A DNA stretch of 51,083 nucleotides from an uncultured Bacilli bacterium (lineage in GTDB: Bacteria > Bacillota_I > Bacilli_A > RF39 > UBA660). Every line of letters starts with the position of its first letter. Within the stretch, counting starts at the first letter, position 1. The notes under the pieces were generated by a model, which worked only from the letters and a program-made list of their open reading frames with translations, did not search any database and was not told the origin of the DNA. This document shows, in pieces, positions 1 through 8,753 of this stretch. A program made the translations under genes and the position numbers. The DNA is taken from the NCBI GenBank assembly GCA_944371995.1, contig CALVYD010000011.1, forward strand, positions 1-51,083. The letters are read 5' to 3'.

Positions 1-1
1 C

Positions 2-85
2 GATAGTAATTATCATATTACTAAAGAAGAAGGCGTTCACTGGGATTTTTCTGGAAATAATAAAGTTTATCAAAAAATATTATAA
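2..85 (+). CDS. C-terminal end of an unidentified protein (partial)
   Basis: An open frame enters from the left edge and ends at TAA 83-85, giving 27 residues that end in a hydrophilic NKVYQKIL tail. The upstream part is outside the window, so the product cannot be named. It lies about 95 bases before ftsK and reads the same way. In Bacillus the genes before spoIIIE include rnjB, tepA and ylzJ, but nothing in these residues lets me choose one. That it is the end of a real gene is an inference from the open frame and the promoter-like sequence that follows it. Confidence 0.4.
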   Translation, partial: DSNYHITKEEGVHWDFSGNNKVYQKIL

Positions 86-139
86 TTTTCTTTACTGTTA
101 AATTTATGTTTTGGTGTTTAGTATTTTTATTATTTGTAG

Positions 140-172
140 TATAATATGTTTGTAATAACTTAGTATAAGGAG
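140..172 (+). promoter_or_regulatory. Promoter -10 and ribosome binding site of ftsK
   Basis: TATAAT is at 140-145, with a weak -35 candidate TTTAGT at 117-122 (17-base spacing). AAGGAG at 167-172 lies 7 bases before the ATG at 180. The -10 and the Shine-Dalgarno site are clear; the -35 is poor. Confidence 0.55.
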
Positions 173-179
173 TATCAAT

Positions 180-2447
180 ATGGCAAAGAAAAAGAAAAAA
201 AAGCAAACTAAGGGTGGTTTTGAATATAAATTAGAAGTATATGGTCTATTAATACTACTTGCTTCTGTATTAGGAATTGGTAAATATGGACCGGTCGGAA
301 GAATGATTTCTTCTTTTGCTTTATTTTTAGTTGGTTCTATTTATATGATACTATTGCTAGTGTTTTTTATTGTTGGTGCTTATTTACTAGTGAAGCGAGC
401 ATGGCCGGATTTTTTTTCTACGAAATTAATTGGTCTTTATGTATTTGTATTAGGTTTTTTGATTGTAATGCATCAAGACTTTGTGTTACAAAATGATGGT
501 AATATGATGCTTATTTTTAGAGCAACTATTGATCAGTTAGTAGCATCTTTTAATGGTATTATGAATACTGGTATTTTAGAGGATTGGTATGCTGTTGGAG
601 GAGGTATTATCGGAGGAATTTTTGCTATTATCTTTGATAAGTTATTTTCTTATACTGGTATGCAGATTGTTTCCTGGGTACTCATGGGATGTGGTTTTTG
701 TTTATTTACAGGATTTTCAATTATTGGTTTTGTAAAAGATGGTCTTGCAAAACAAAAAGAAAAACTTGCTCATGTTAAAGAAGAAAAGAAGGAAAAAGAA
801 GAGAAAAAAGCAGTTATTATTAGTGATGGAGAAGAAGAGGCAAGTGATAATGATAAACATATTAAGATTACTAGTATTGATGAGTTAACTAAAGTTCCTG
901 TTAGGGAAAATGTAAAAGATGAAAATACCCTAAATGATACTTCAGAAGATAAGCAGGTTCAAAATACTTCTTATCAGTTGCCACCAATTAGTATACTTGA
1001 TCAACCTAAGAAGAAGCAGAAAGAAACTGATGGTTCTTCTATTGAGAAAAATATAGAGATATTAGAGAAAGTATTAAAAGACTTTAAGATTGTCGGTAAA
1101 GTTGTGGAAGTTCATATTGGTCCTACGGTTGCGCAATACGAGTTAGAGATTGCATCAGGTACTAGGGTTAATAAAATTACTAGTATTAATCGTGAGATTG
1201 CCTTGGCTCTTGCTAAGAAAGATGTTAGAATTGAAGCTCCTATTCCTGGTAAGAATACTGTAGGTATTGAGTTTGCGAATGATGTTGCAACACCGGTTAG
1301 TTTCTATGAAATTATTAGTAGTAAGAAGATGATGGATGCTCCTGATAAGAAACTTATGGTACCACTTGGTAAGAGTATCATGGGAGATATTGGGGTTTGT
1401 GAAATTAATAAAATGCCGCATTTGTTAGTTGCTGGTACTACTGGTTCTGGTAAATCAGTATGTATCAATGGTATTATTTGTTCTATTTTAATGCGTGCTA
1501 AACCTGATGAGGTGAAACTGGTGATGGTTGATCCTAAGGTTGTTGAGCTTTCTGTTTATAATGGTGTTCCACATTTAATGTGTCCTGTTGTTAGTGATCC
1601 TAAGAAGGCGGCTGTTGCTCTTAGTAAGATGGTTGCTGAAATGGAAAGACGTTATGAGACGTTTAGTGAGACGAAGACTAAGAATATTGAGTCTTATAAT
1701 GCATATATTGATAAGTGGAATGAAGAACATAAGGCGGATGATGTTAAAAAGGCTAGATTACCATATATTGTTGTTATTATTGATGAGCTTGCTGATTTGA
1801 TGATGGTTGCTGCTAAAGAAGTGGAAGACTCTATTTTAAGAATTACTCAGAAGGCACGTGCTGCTGGAATTCATTTGATAGTTGCTACACAAAGACCATC
1901 TACCGATGTTATTACCGGTTTAATTAAAGCTAATATTCCGTCTCGTATTTCGTTTGCTGTTGGTTCTGGAATTGATTCTCGTACTATTTTAGACCAGACT
2001 GGTGCAGAAAAGCTACTTGGTAAAGGTGATATGTTATTTTTACCAATTGGTGTAAATGCTCCGACTCGTATCCAAGGTTCTTTTATTACCGATGATGAAA
2101 TTAAGCGAATTATTGATTTCACTATTGATCAACAGAAAGCACAATATGATGAGTCTTTAATGAATTTGGAAGTTAGTGACCATAATGTTAGTAATGCATC
2201 TGGAACAGAGTTTGGTGATGCTGCTAATGATGATGATCAAATCTATAATGATGTAGTACAGTTTGTTATTGAGACACAAAAGGCTAGTGCTTCTTTATTG
2301 CAAAGACGATTTAAGATTGGATATAATCGGGCTGCAAGACTTGTTGATTTATTAGAGCAACGTGGTATTGTAGGTCCGGCTAATGGAGCAAAGGCTAGAG
2401 AAGTTTTAGTACAGTTAGATAGTACTAATGAACAGACTGAACAATAA
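180..2447 (+). CDS. ftsK: DNA translocase FtsK/SpoIIIE
   Basis: Membrane-anchored, ATP-driven double-stranded DNA pump that clears chromosomal DNA through the division or sporulation septum. The 755-residue protein has about four hydrophobic segments in the first 190 residues, a charged Lys/Glu-rich linker (about 190-290), then the RecA-like motor. Walker A GTTGSGKS is at residues 419-426 and Walker B IIDELADL holds D535-E536. The C-terminal gamma winged helix (about 680-745, with LLQRRFKIGYNRAARL) is the domain that reads orienting DNA sequences. Length matches Bacillus SpoIIIE (about 790). The start is set by AAGGAG 7 bases upstream. It is transcribed alone, between its own promoter and terminator. 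Nearby sporulation-type genes (ylbJ, SpoIIID-like) make a SpoIIIE role plausible, but FtsK and SpoIIIE cannot be told apart here. Confidence 0.97.
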   Translation: MAKKKKKKQTKGGFEYKLEVYGLLILLASVLGIGKYGPVGRMISSFALFLVGSIYMILLLVFFIVGAYLLVKRAWPDFFSTKLIGLYVFVLGFLIVMHQDFVLQNDGNMMLIFRATIDQLVASFNGIMNTGILEDWYAVGGGIIGGIFAIIFDKLFSYTGMQIVSWVLMGCGFCLFTGFSIIGFVKDGLAKQKEKLAHVKEEKKEKEEKKAVIISDGEEEASDNDKHIKITSIDELTKVPVRENVKDENTLNDTSEDKQVQNTSYQLPPISILDQPKKKQKETDGSSIEKNIEILEKVLKDFKIVGKVVEVHIGPTVAQYELEIASGTRVNKITSINREIALALAKKDVRIEAPIPGKNTVGIEFANDVATPVSFYEIISSKKMMDAPDKKLMVPLGKSIMGDIGVCEINKMPHLLVAGTTGSGKSVCINGIICSILMRAKPDEVKLVMVDPKVVELSVYNGVPHLMCPVVSDPKKAAVALSKMVAEMERRYETFSETKTKNIESYNAYIDKWNEEHKADDVKKARLPYIVVIIDELADLMMVAAKEVEDSILRITQKARAAGIHLIVATQRPSTDVITGLIKANIPSRISFAVGSGIDSRTILDQTGAEKLLGKGDMLFLPIGVNAPTRIQGSFITDDEIKRIIDFTIDQQKAQYDESLMNLEVSDHNVSNASGTEFGDAANDDDQIYNDVVQFVIETQKASASLLQRRFKIGYNRAARLVDLLEQRGIVGPANGAKAREVLVQLDSTNEQTEQ

Positions 2448-2459
2448 TTATTTAATTGT

Positions 2460-2485
2460 AAAGGATATTTATCCTTTTCTTTTAT
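2460..2485 (+). terminator. Intrinsic terminator of ftsK
   Basis: AAAGGAT (2460-2466) pairs with ATCCTTT (2471-2477) across a four-base loop, followed by a T-rich tract. It lies 13 bases after the ftsK stop codon. Confidence 0.75.
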
Positions 2486-2523
2486 TTGTTTTATAATTTT
2501 TATTAGATGGAAGGTTTTAATTT

Positions 2524-3438
2524 ATGCACAGATATATAAAGAAATTGTCTATTATGACAGGTTTGGTTTTTTCAGGTTTTTCTTTTGTTGGATGTCAAGA
2601 TATCAAGGATGATGATGTTGTAGAAAACAATAGTTATGTTTTGGAAGAGACCTTGGAAGAAGTAGAAGAAGGAAGTCTTGGACTGGGAGAGATTAGTCAG
2701 ATTGCTGATAGAAAAGGAGAAAAGTTTGTTGGTTTTTTAGTTAATTCTTATGATGCTATCGGTTACCCTTCTTCAGCTTCAATACGATATATGCCTATTT
2801 CTAGTTTTTCTGTTTTGCTTTCTGATACTACTTTTTATGTTGTTAAAGATTATCAAAATAATCAAGGATCTTATTATGACTATTTACGTAATCAAGTAGT
2901 CCCAGAAAATCTTGCTTCTTTAGAAGTAATTCCATTACATGCTTATATTAGTAATCATTCCTCTTTGTTTTCTGATGCTGTTTGTGATATCTATTCACAT
3001 TTTACTGTTTTTGATAGCCAGAAATTACTTCAAGAAAATCATGCTACTGTTTCTGATTTAGCAGATTATGAACAACAAAAATATTTAGGAATTTCTAGAG
3101 TTTCTAGTACTGAACAAAATACTTGTTATATCCATTATGTTCCTGTTGATGATTTGGATATTGTATATAACTCTTATCAGTGTTATTTAGTAGAAAATTA
3201 TCAAGAAAATCTTAGTCCTTCTATTTCTCAAATAGATTTATTACGAGGTAGTAAGGTTCCTAATTATTCTGATTTTTCTATTATTTCTTTTTCTGATTTT
3301 GTTTTTGAACATCCTGATAATTTTTCATCTCTTATTGATGAATTTTTAAATAATAGTGATGTTGATACATTTTGTATAGCTAGCCAAAGTTTTATGGACT
3401 CTTATCAGAGTAGTGTAGCAAAACAAAAAGTTAGGTAG
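2524..3438 (+). CDS. Secreted lipoprotein of unknown function, first of a pair
   Basis: The 304-residue protein begins with a lipoprotein signal peptide: basic MHRYIKK, a hydrophobic stretch, and a lipobox ending FVGC with the lipid-attachment Cys at residue 24. The mature part opens with an acidic Asp/Glu-rich linker typical of extracellular lipoproteins, then a Ser/Tyr/Asp-rich domain that I do not recognise. AAGG lies about 9 bases before the ATG. Only 8 bases separate it from the next gene, also a lipoprotein, so the two form an operon between the ftsK terminator and the terminator at 4164. Surface location is well supported; the function is unknown. Confidence 0.8.
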   Translation: MHRYIKKLSIMTGLVFSGFSFVGCQDIKDDDVVENNSYVLEETLEEVEEGSLGLGEISQIADRKGEKFVGFLVNSYDAIGYPSSASIRYMPISSFSVLLSDTTFYVVKDYQNNQGSYYDYLRNQVVPENLASLEVIPLHAYISNHSSLFSDAVCDIYSHFTVFDSQKLLQENHATVSDLADYEQQKYLGISRVSSTEQNTCYIHYVPVDDLDIVYNSYQCYLVENYQENLSPSISQIDLLRGSKVPNYSDFSIISFSDFVFEHPDNFSSLIDEFLNNSDVDTFCIASQSFMDSYQSSVAKQKVR

Positions 3439-3446
3439 GTGTTTGT

Positions 3447-4178
3447 ATGAAAAAAGTTCATATTTTTACAAATTTAAAAGTATTGTTAATTAGTAGTAGT
3501 ATTGTACTTTCTGTTTCAGGATGTGAATCTCAGTCTAGTATTTCAGATGTTTCTACAGTTTCTAATTCTATTAGTTCTTTAGATTGGGATGATCCTATGA
3601 TTGATAATTCTTCTGATATTAGTTCTCTAAATCAAGAAGATAGTATGTCTGATATTAGCTCTTTAGATCAGGATGATAGTATGATTGATAGTTATTCTGA
3701 TACTAGTGAGAATAAAGAGGAGAAGCAATTTGATTATTTTTCTTCTGATTTATCTAATATCGAAGACTTGATTCAGCAAGAAAGAATAGAAGCTGCTAAA
3801 GCAAAGATTAAAGATGTTTTTATTACTGGTGTTGATTTTATTTTTTATGATGAGGCAATTGGTGATGTTTATTTTGATGATTTGACAGCAGAGGGAAAAG
3901 CCATTACTATGAATAGTATTGATACTATTGGTAATCTGGGAGAAGAGTTTTTTCCTAATTGGAGAGAAAGTTTATCTGAAAAGTATCAAGTTGCATCAGA
4001 ATTTGTTAGTGATGCTTACCTTGGAGTATTAGATAAGATAAAGAATTACTTAGGAGAAGAAAATTATAAGACTATTGGAGAGATTAAAGATCAGGTCTTA
4101 GGTGATTTAAAAGATACCAAAGATAATGTCAAACAACGTGTTAAGTCTTGGTATCAGGAGTTTAAGAGTAGTAATTAA
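3447..4178 (+). CDS. Secreted lipoprotein with Asp/Ser-rich imperfect repeats
   Basis: A 243-residue protein with a lipoprotein signal (MKK, hydrophobic core, lipobox SVSGC, Cys 26). The next 65 residues are a low-complexity linker of imperfect repeats built on ISSL-(D/N)-(Q/W)-(D/E)-D-S/P-M (about nucleotides 3570-3710). The rest is an acidic/basic amphipathic domain with a C-terminal segment suggestive of helices or a coiled coil (IKDQVLGDLKDTKDNVKQRV). No family is recognised. It is the second gene of the lipoprotein operon. The stop codon lies in the loop of the terminator at 4164-4192. The repeat linker could vary in length between strains. Confidence 0.8.
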   Translation: MKKVHIFTNLKVLLISSSIVLSVSGCESQSSISDVSTVSNSISSLDWDDPMIDNSSDISSLNQEDSMSDISSLDQDDSMIDSYSDTSENKEEKQFDYFSSDLSNIEDLIQQERIEAAKAKIKDVFITGVDFIFYDEAIGDVYFDDLTAEGKAITMNSIDTIGNLGEEFFPNWRESLSEKYQVASEFVSDAYLGVLDKIKNYLGEENYKTIGEIKDQVLGDLKDTKDNVKQRVKSWYQEFKSSN

Positions 4179-4192
4179 TACTCTTTTTCTTT
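4164..4192 (+). terminator. Intrinsic terminator enclosing the stop codon of the second lipoprotein
   Basis: AAGAGTA (4164-4170) pairs perfectly with TACTCTT (4179-4185), followed by a T tract. The TAA stop 4176-4178 is in the loop. Confidence 0.8.
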
Positions 4193-4209
4193 GTATTTTT
4201 GTCTATTCT

Positions 4210-4237
4210 TGGTATAATTAATATTGTAGAAAGAAGG
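4210..4237 (+). promoter_or_regulatory. Promoter and RBS of deoD
   Basis: Extended -10 TGGTATAAT (TATAAT 4213-4218) lies directly after the preceding terminator. AGAAGG at 4232-4237 is 6 bases before ATG 4244, which fixes that start; the frame also runs upstream to an ATG at 4199, but that one lies before the promoter. Confidence 0.65.
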
Positions 4238-4243
4238 TATGTT

Positions 4244-4960
4244 ATGGCTACGCCACATATAGAAAGTAGTTTAGAAGATATAGCAGAAGTTGTACTTATG
4301 CCGGGAGATCCATTACGTGCTAAGTATATTGCTGAGGAGTTTTTAACAGATTATAAATTAGTTAATACTGTTAGAAATATGTTGGGATATACTGGATATT
4401 ATAAAGGTAAGAGAGTTACTGTTTTTGCATCTGGTATGGGAGTTCCTAGTATTGGAATTTATTCTTATGAATTATACAAATTTTATCATGTAGAAAAAAT
4501 TATTCGTATTGGTACGTCTGGCTCTTTTCATAAAGATGTCAAACTATTAGATGTTGTTTTATCTACAGGAGCATATTGTAAAAGTTATTTTGATCAGCTA
4601 CTTGACAATCATGATATTAATTATGTTGAAGCAAGTCATACTTTAAATGATAAAATCAAAAAAGTTGCAGAGGATGCACATATTCCTTTAAAAGTTGGTA
4701 AAACTATTACTAGTGATGTTTTTGATTTGTATGCTGATAATGAAGAAGTTTTTCGAACTAATTTTCCAGGAGATGATTATTTGTCTGTTGAAATGGAAGC
4801 ATTTGGTTTGTTTTATATTGCAAAAAAACTTGGAAGGGAAGCTAGTTGTTTGATGACTGTTGTTGACTCTTTTTATGATAAAAGAAGTCTTTCTAGTGAG
4901 GAAAGAGAACGTTCTTTAAATCAGATGATAGAGTTAGCACTAGATACTGCAGTACTTTAA
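4244..4960 (+). CDS. deoD: Purine-nucleoside phosphorylase, DeoD type
   Basis: Hexameric phosphorylase that splits purine (deoxy)ribonucleosides with phosphate to the base and (deoxy)ribose-1-phosphate, for purine salvage in the cytoplasm. 238 residues, the family's usual size. Visible family features: N-terminal MATPHIESS (the His contributed across the subunit interface), VVLMPGDPLRAKYI (phosphate-binding Arg), IRIGTSG (phosphate loop), VEMEA (ribose-binding Glu), and TVVD near the C-terminus holding the catalytic Asp that polarises the base. The ATG at 4244 is chosen because an extended -10 and an RBS directly precede it and because the family protein begins here. It lies 23 bases before ymfF and is probably co-transcribed with it, although the functions are unrelated. 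Confidence 0.95.
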   Translation: MATPHIESSLEDIAEVVLMPGDPLRAKYIAEEFLTDYKLVNTVRNMLGYTGYYKGKRVTVFASGMGVPSIGIYSYELYKFYHVEKIIRIGTSGSFHKDVKLLDVVLSTGAYCKSYFDQLLDNHDINYVEASHTLNDKIKKVAEDAHIPLKVGKTITSDVFDLYADNEEVFRTNFPGDDYLSVEMEAFGLFYIAKKLGREASCLMTVVDSFYDKRSLSSEERERSLNQMIELALDTAVL

Positions 4961-4983
4961 AATATTACAGAAAAGGGTGAAAT

Positions 4984-6255
4984 ATGGAATACGTAAAAAA
5001 AGACTTGGGTGCATATAGTTTACATTTAATTAAAACTAATAAGTTTAAGACGATTACTGTTAGAATTGCTTTTCGTAGTCCGGTTGTTAAAGAAGAGATT
5101 ACAGTTCGTAATGTTTTATGTGATATGTTTTTACAATCCAGTAGTAAATATCCAAGTAAAAGAGATTTGACTATTGAGGCACAAGAATTATATGCGGCTG
5201 ATATACAGACTTATAATTCTAGACTTGGTAATTATAATAATTTAGATATTTATTTATCAGTTTTACATGATAAATATACAGAAGAGGGTAATTTTAAAAG
5301 GGCTTTAGAATTTTTAAATGAAATTGTTTTTCATCCTGATGTTTTAAATCAGAAGTTTTCTTTAGAAAAATTAGAAATTGTGAAAGCAACTACGAAGAGT
5401 CATCTTTCTTCTTTGAAAGAAGATGGAGCTAGTTATAGTTTGCTTCGATTGTTTGAGACGATGGATAAAAAGCGAGTTTCTTCTTATCGAATGGTAGGAT
5501 ATTTAGAGGATTTAGAGAAGATTACACCAGAGTCACTTTATCAATATTATCAAAAAATGATTCATAGTGATTTAGTTGATATATTTATTATTGGTGATAT
5601 TGATATTAAGATGATGACTCAGATGGTTCGGGATGTTATTCCAATCAAAACAGTGAAGAGACAAAGAATTCCTTATTTACTAGAAGATGTAAAACCTCGT
5701 TCTAAGAGATTATTTGCTAAAGAAGTAGTGGAGACTTCACAATCTAAACTTGCTATAGGTTGTCGTGTTCATGGACTTAGTGATTATGAAAGAAATTATG
5801 CTCTTACTTTATTTAATATTATTTTAGGAGGAAGCGGGGATTCTAAATTATTTAAGGAAGTTAGAGAAAAATATTCTCTTTGCTATGTTATTAATTCTGT
5901 TCCTAATAAACTTGATCATTTAATATTAATTCGTGCAGGTATTGATAGGGAAAATTATAATAAGACATTAGAACTTATTGATAATATTTTATTAGAAATG
6001 AAAAAAGGTAAGATTAGTGAGGAAGAGATTCGAGTTGCGAAAGAGTATTTTTGTACAGCTTTAGATGAAGTAGAGGATAGTCCTACACAAATATTAGATA
6101 ATTATTATATGATGGAGTTAATTGGTACTGATACTATTGATGAGAAAAGACGCAATATTATGAAAGTGACGAAAGAAGATATTGTTAAGGTTGCGAAAAA
6201 AGTGAAGATGGATACTGTGTTCTTTTTAGAGGGGGATAGTAATGAAAAAAATTGA
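4984..6255 (+). CDS. ymfF: M16 peptidase-family protein, YmfF type (inactive half)
   Basis: M16-fold protein of 423 residues matching the Bacillus YmfF half of the YmfF/YmfH pair. The zinc-binding HxxEH motif is missing: the corresponding region reads VLCDMFLQSSSKYPSK. That matches M16 pairs in which one subunit is catalytic and the other structural. AAGGGTGA precedes the ATG. Its 3' end overlaps ymfH by 14 bases, so translation is probably coupled and the two products probably form a heterodimer. In Bacillus these genes lie in the spoIIIE region with ymfI; here the following ymfI/J genes are absent. Confidence 0.88.
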   Translation: MEYVKKDLGAYSLHLIKTNKFKTITVRIAFRSPVVKEEITVRNVLCDMFLQSSSKYPSKRDLTIEAQELYAADIQTYNSRLGNYNNLDIYLSVLHDKYTEEGNFKRALEFLNEIVFHPDVLNQKFSLEKLEIVKATTKSHLSSLKEDGASYSLLRLFETMDKKRVSSYRMVGYLEDLEKITPESLYQYYQKMIHSDLVDIFIIGDIDIKMMTQMVRDVIPIKTVKRQRIPYLLEDVKPRSKRLFAKEVVETSQSKLAIGCRVHGLSDYERNYALTLFNIILGGSGDSKLFKEVREKYSLCYVINSVPNKLDHLILIRAGIDRENYNKTLELIDNILLEMKKGKISEEEIRVAKEYFCTALDEVEDSPTQILDNYYMMELIGTDTIDEKRRNIMKVTKEDIVKVAKKVKMDTVFFLEGDSNEKN

Positions 6256-7528
6256 TTTAAAGGGATTAGATTTAACTGTTTATACGGAAACTTTAGATAA
6301 TGGACTTGATGTTATTTTTGTTCCTTTCGAAAATAAAGCAAATTATTTTATGAGTTATGCTACTTATTTCGGGTCTGAGATTACTAATTTTATTCCAGCT
6401 GGAGAGAAGAAGGCTAAAAAGGTTCCTGATGGTATTGCTCACTTTTTAGAACATAAAATGTTTGAGCAAGAGTCTGGGGAGGATCCTTTTCAATATTTTT
6501 CTCAAACTGGTACTGGTTCTAATGCTTCTACTTCTTATAATAGTACTCAGTATATTTGTTATGGTACGAAAAACTTTTTAGATAATTTGCGTTATTTGAT
6601 TCAATATGTTAATGCGCCTTATTATACAGATGAAAATGTGGAAAAAGAGAAAGGTATTATTGCAGAAGAGCTAAAGATGTATGCTGATTTACCAGATATG
6701 CAACTTGAGACGAGACTTCGTGAAAATATTTATCATGTACATCCTAGGAGAGTAGATATTGGTGGTACTGTCGATGAGATTTATAAGATAACTAAAGAAG
6801 ATTTATATTTGTGTTATAATAATTTTTATAGTCCTCATAATATGTTTATCCTTGTCGTTGGTAATTTTCCGATTGATGATGCTATTAAAGTGATTCATGA
6901 GGAACTAGATCACAGAGAAAACCAGGGTGATGCTAGTGTTGTTCCAGTCAAAGAAAAGAAGTCTGTTCGTAAAAAAGAAGATAGTATTTCTGGAAATATT
7001 CAAGTTCCAAAGATTGGAGTAGGATTAAAGATTGCTATTAGTGATTTAGGAGAATATGATGATTTAGAACTGGATTTGTATTTAACAATGCTTAGTACCA
7101 TGTTATTTGGTTCTTCTTCTACTTTTAGAGAATATGCTCGTAGTGAAAAGTTACTTAATAATATTTTTACAGATTGGGATAATATAGAAGAGTATAAGAC
7201 TTTTATGATTTTAGCATCCACTAATCGTCCTGAGGAGTTGATAAAAGCAATTAAAAAGGAACTTTCTAATCATGAATTAGATGAAGCAATGTTTCATCGT
7301 ATGAAGAAAGTATGGATTGCTAACGAGGTTAAGATGGCAGATTATATAGATTCTACGGTTAATAATATTTATGATGATATGATTCGGTATCATAGAGTTA
7401 TTCCTAATAAAGTAGATGTTATTCGTAATATGGATATGAAGACATTAGAGAAAATAGTATCAGCAATTGATTTTCATAATTTGGCAGTTGTTACTATGAA
7501 ACCAGATGAAGAGGAACTCGTTTTATAG
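6242..7528 (+). CDS. ymfH: Zinc-dependent M16 peptidase, YmfH type (catalytic half)
   Basis: 428-residue M16 metallopeptidase-like protein, the predicted catalytic partner of the preceding gene product. HFLEH at residues 67-71 supplies two zinc ligands (H67, H71) and the catalytic Glu (E70). The acidic pair E142-E143 in the segment AEELKMY supplies the third ligand about 72 residues later, the usual spacing. The GSNASTSYNSTQY segment is typical of M16 proteins. The start ATG 6242 lies inside the end of ymfF with GAGGGGGAT upstream. Its stop codon sits in the loop of the terminator at 7515. The substrate is unknown; peptide processing is the family expectation. Confidence 0.9.
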   Translation: MKKIDLKGLDLTVYTETLDNGLDVIFVPFENKANYFMSYATYFGSEITNFIPAGEKKAKKVPDGIAHFLEHKMFEQESGEDPFQYFSQTGTGSNASTSYNSTQYICYGTKNFLDNLRYLIQYVNAPYYTDENVEKEKGIIAEELKMYADLPDMQLETRLRENIYHVHPRRVDIGGTVDEIYKITKEDLYLCYNNFYSPHNMFILVVGNFPIDDAIKVIHEELDHRENQGDASVVPVKEKKSVRKKEDSISGNIQVPKIGVGLKIAISDLGEYDDLELDLYLTMLSTMLFGSSSTFREYARSEKLLNNIFTDWDNIEEYKTFMILASTNRPEELIKAIKKELSNHELDEAMFHRMKKVWIANEVKMADYIDSTVNNIYDDMIRYHRVIPNKVDVIRNMDMKTLEKIVSAIDFHNLAVVTMKPDEEELVL

Positions 7529-7545
7529 ACGAGTTTTTCTTTTTC
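7515..7545 (+). terminator. Intrinsic terminator enclosing the ymfH stop codon
   Basis: AACTCGT (7515-7521) pairs with ACGAGTT (7529-7535), followed by TTTCTTTTTC. The stop TAG 7526-7528 is in the loop. Confidence 0.8.
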
Positions 7546-7563
7546 TATGATATTATAATTAGT

Positions 7564-8004
7564 ATGAAGGTATTTTATTTATGGAAAATTATTAAATCCT
7601 TATAAAAATTTTATTCCTTGGCTAAAGAGGTAGCTTAGGCTGTATTCATTCTGATACTGTGTTTATTACTCATAGTTTAGGCGCCTTTATTATTAAGTTT
7701 TTGTTGGAGAAAAACGTTAAAATAAAGAAACTTATAACAGTTTCTGGATTTAATCGGGTTATGTTTTCTGACGATATTTCTTTATATTAGTCTTTTTATT
7801 TAGATTGGAGAGAAGTTGCTAGAATTTCTTCTATTTGTGCTGAGAGAATTAGTTTTTTTCGATAATAATCCTTATGTTTCATTTGATGATTTGAAAAAAT
7901 TTTGTGATAGTATCTGTGCTAAAGAAATCTTTATTGCAGGTTCTGGTCATTTTAATGAGAAAAGTCGATATTTAGAGTTTAGGAAGTTATTATCTTATAT
8001 TTAA
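7564..8004 (+). pseudogene. Decayed RBBP9/YdeN-type alpha/beta serine hydrolase
   Basis: No intact frame spans this region, but fragments in changing frames line up in order with an RBBP9/YdeN-type hydrolase: a start MKVFYLW after a -10 box (TATAAT 7554-7559), FIPWL shifting to KEVA, then ITHSLGAF (the nucleophile elbow with its Ser), ITVSGF, a stop at about 7790, SFYLDWREVARI, a shift in a T run near 7856-7860, DNNPYVSFDDL (the Asp region) and finally SGHFNEKSRYLEF, which carries the catalytic His. About 60 codons between KEVA and HSLG appear deleted. The last 62 codons (7816-8004) form an open frame but are only the C-terminal piece. Fragment identity is firm; the exact left edge is not. 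Confidence 0.8.
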
Positions 8005-8077
8005 TCGTTGTTGCGTTAAATTAAGTGTCAAATGCTTATAAATATAACATTGTTTATTTTTTTTGGATAAGTTTATG

Positions 8078-8099
8078 TGGTAGAATTAGATAAAAGGAG
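8078..8099 (+). promoter_or_regulatory. Extended -10 promoter and RBS of the DUF3592 gene
   Basis: TGGTAGAAT at 8078-8086 is an extended -10 and AAAAGGAG at 8092-8099 is the RBS, 9 bases before ATG 8109. No good -35 is visible. Confidence 0.5.
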
Positions 8100-8108
8100 T
8101 AAGATAAA

Positions 8109-8651
8109 ATGAAATCAGGAAATTATTGGAGTTCGTTTAAAAGCAGGATTAATAATGAACCATTAAGAACTTTGTTATGCTTAGTTGGAGGTATTCTTTG
8201 CGTTATTGTTGGAGTAATTATTTTATCTTTTGCAATTCAATCTATACAAACTTTTTTTAAGGAACATTCTTATGTTACTACTACGGCCTTAGTTGAGACT
8301 CATGAGGTAGTAAAGGGAGTGGATGAGTATATTATTTCTTATTCTATTTATGGAGAATATTACTATCATGATCATGTTGTAGGCTTACCAGAAGGTCTTA
8401 CAGAGGGATCGGAATTTAAAATTCGATATAATCCAGAAAATCCTGATGAGTATACTTTAAATTCGGGTGATTTTCCTTGGTTATTTTTACTTGTTGGATT
8501 AGTATTCTTCTTATTTGGTATTGCTATTATTCTTCGTAATATTTCTAATTTGAAAGAGAAATTTGGTTTTTCAAAGAATAAATTTCCATCTGATGATATT
8601 GCTGTTCTTTCTGATGATGATGGTGAAGAACCAGCTGAAAATGTAAATTGA
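8109..8651 (+). CDS. DUF3592-type membrane protein
   Basis: 180 residues with two hydrophobic segments (about 20-45 and 122-142). Between them lies an extracytoplasmic domain of about 75 residues that fits the DUF3592 pattern: TTTALVETHEVV, a strand-rich YIISYSIYGEYYYHDHVV, then EGSEFKIRYNPENPDEYTL, where Y-N-P-x-N-P is the recognisable signature. The C-terminal tail is acidic (SDDDGEEP). DUF3592 has no established biochemical role. It stands alone between its own promoter and the terminator at 8664. Confidence 0.8.
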   Translation: MKSGNYWSSFKSRINNEPLRTLLCLVGGILCVIVGVIILSFAIQSIQTFFKEHSYVTTTALVETHEVVKGVDEYIISYSIYGEYYYHDHVVGLPEGLTEGSEFKIRYNPENPDEYTLNSGDFPWLFLLVGLVFFLFGIAIILRNISNLKEKFGFSKNKFPSDDIAVLSDDDGEEPAENVN

Positions 8652-8663
8652 TAAGATTTAGGT

Positions 8664-8692
8664 AAAAGCTCTTTTTTAGAGTTTTTTCTTTT
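8664..8692 (+). terminator. Intrinsic terminator
   Basis: AAAAGCTCT (8664-8672) pairs with AGAGTTTTT (8678-8686, one G-T pair), then T-rich sequence. It follows the DUF3592 gene. Confidence 0.65.
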
Positions 8693-8753
8693 TTGTTAAG
8701 GTTAGTTGACAAAATTCCATGTTGTTTTGATGGTATGCAACTGAAATATTTAT

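Noticed and set aside
1155-2122. Open frames on both strands inside ftsK
   Set aside because: They overlap a clearly coding, conserved gene in other frames and have no RBS or family resemblance.
4199-4243. Upstream extension of deoD
   Set aside because: It would start before the promoter -10; DeoD proteins begin at MATPHI.
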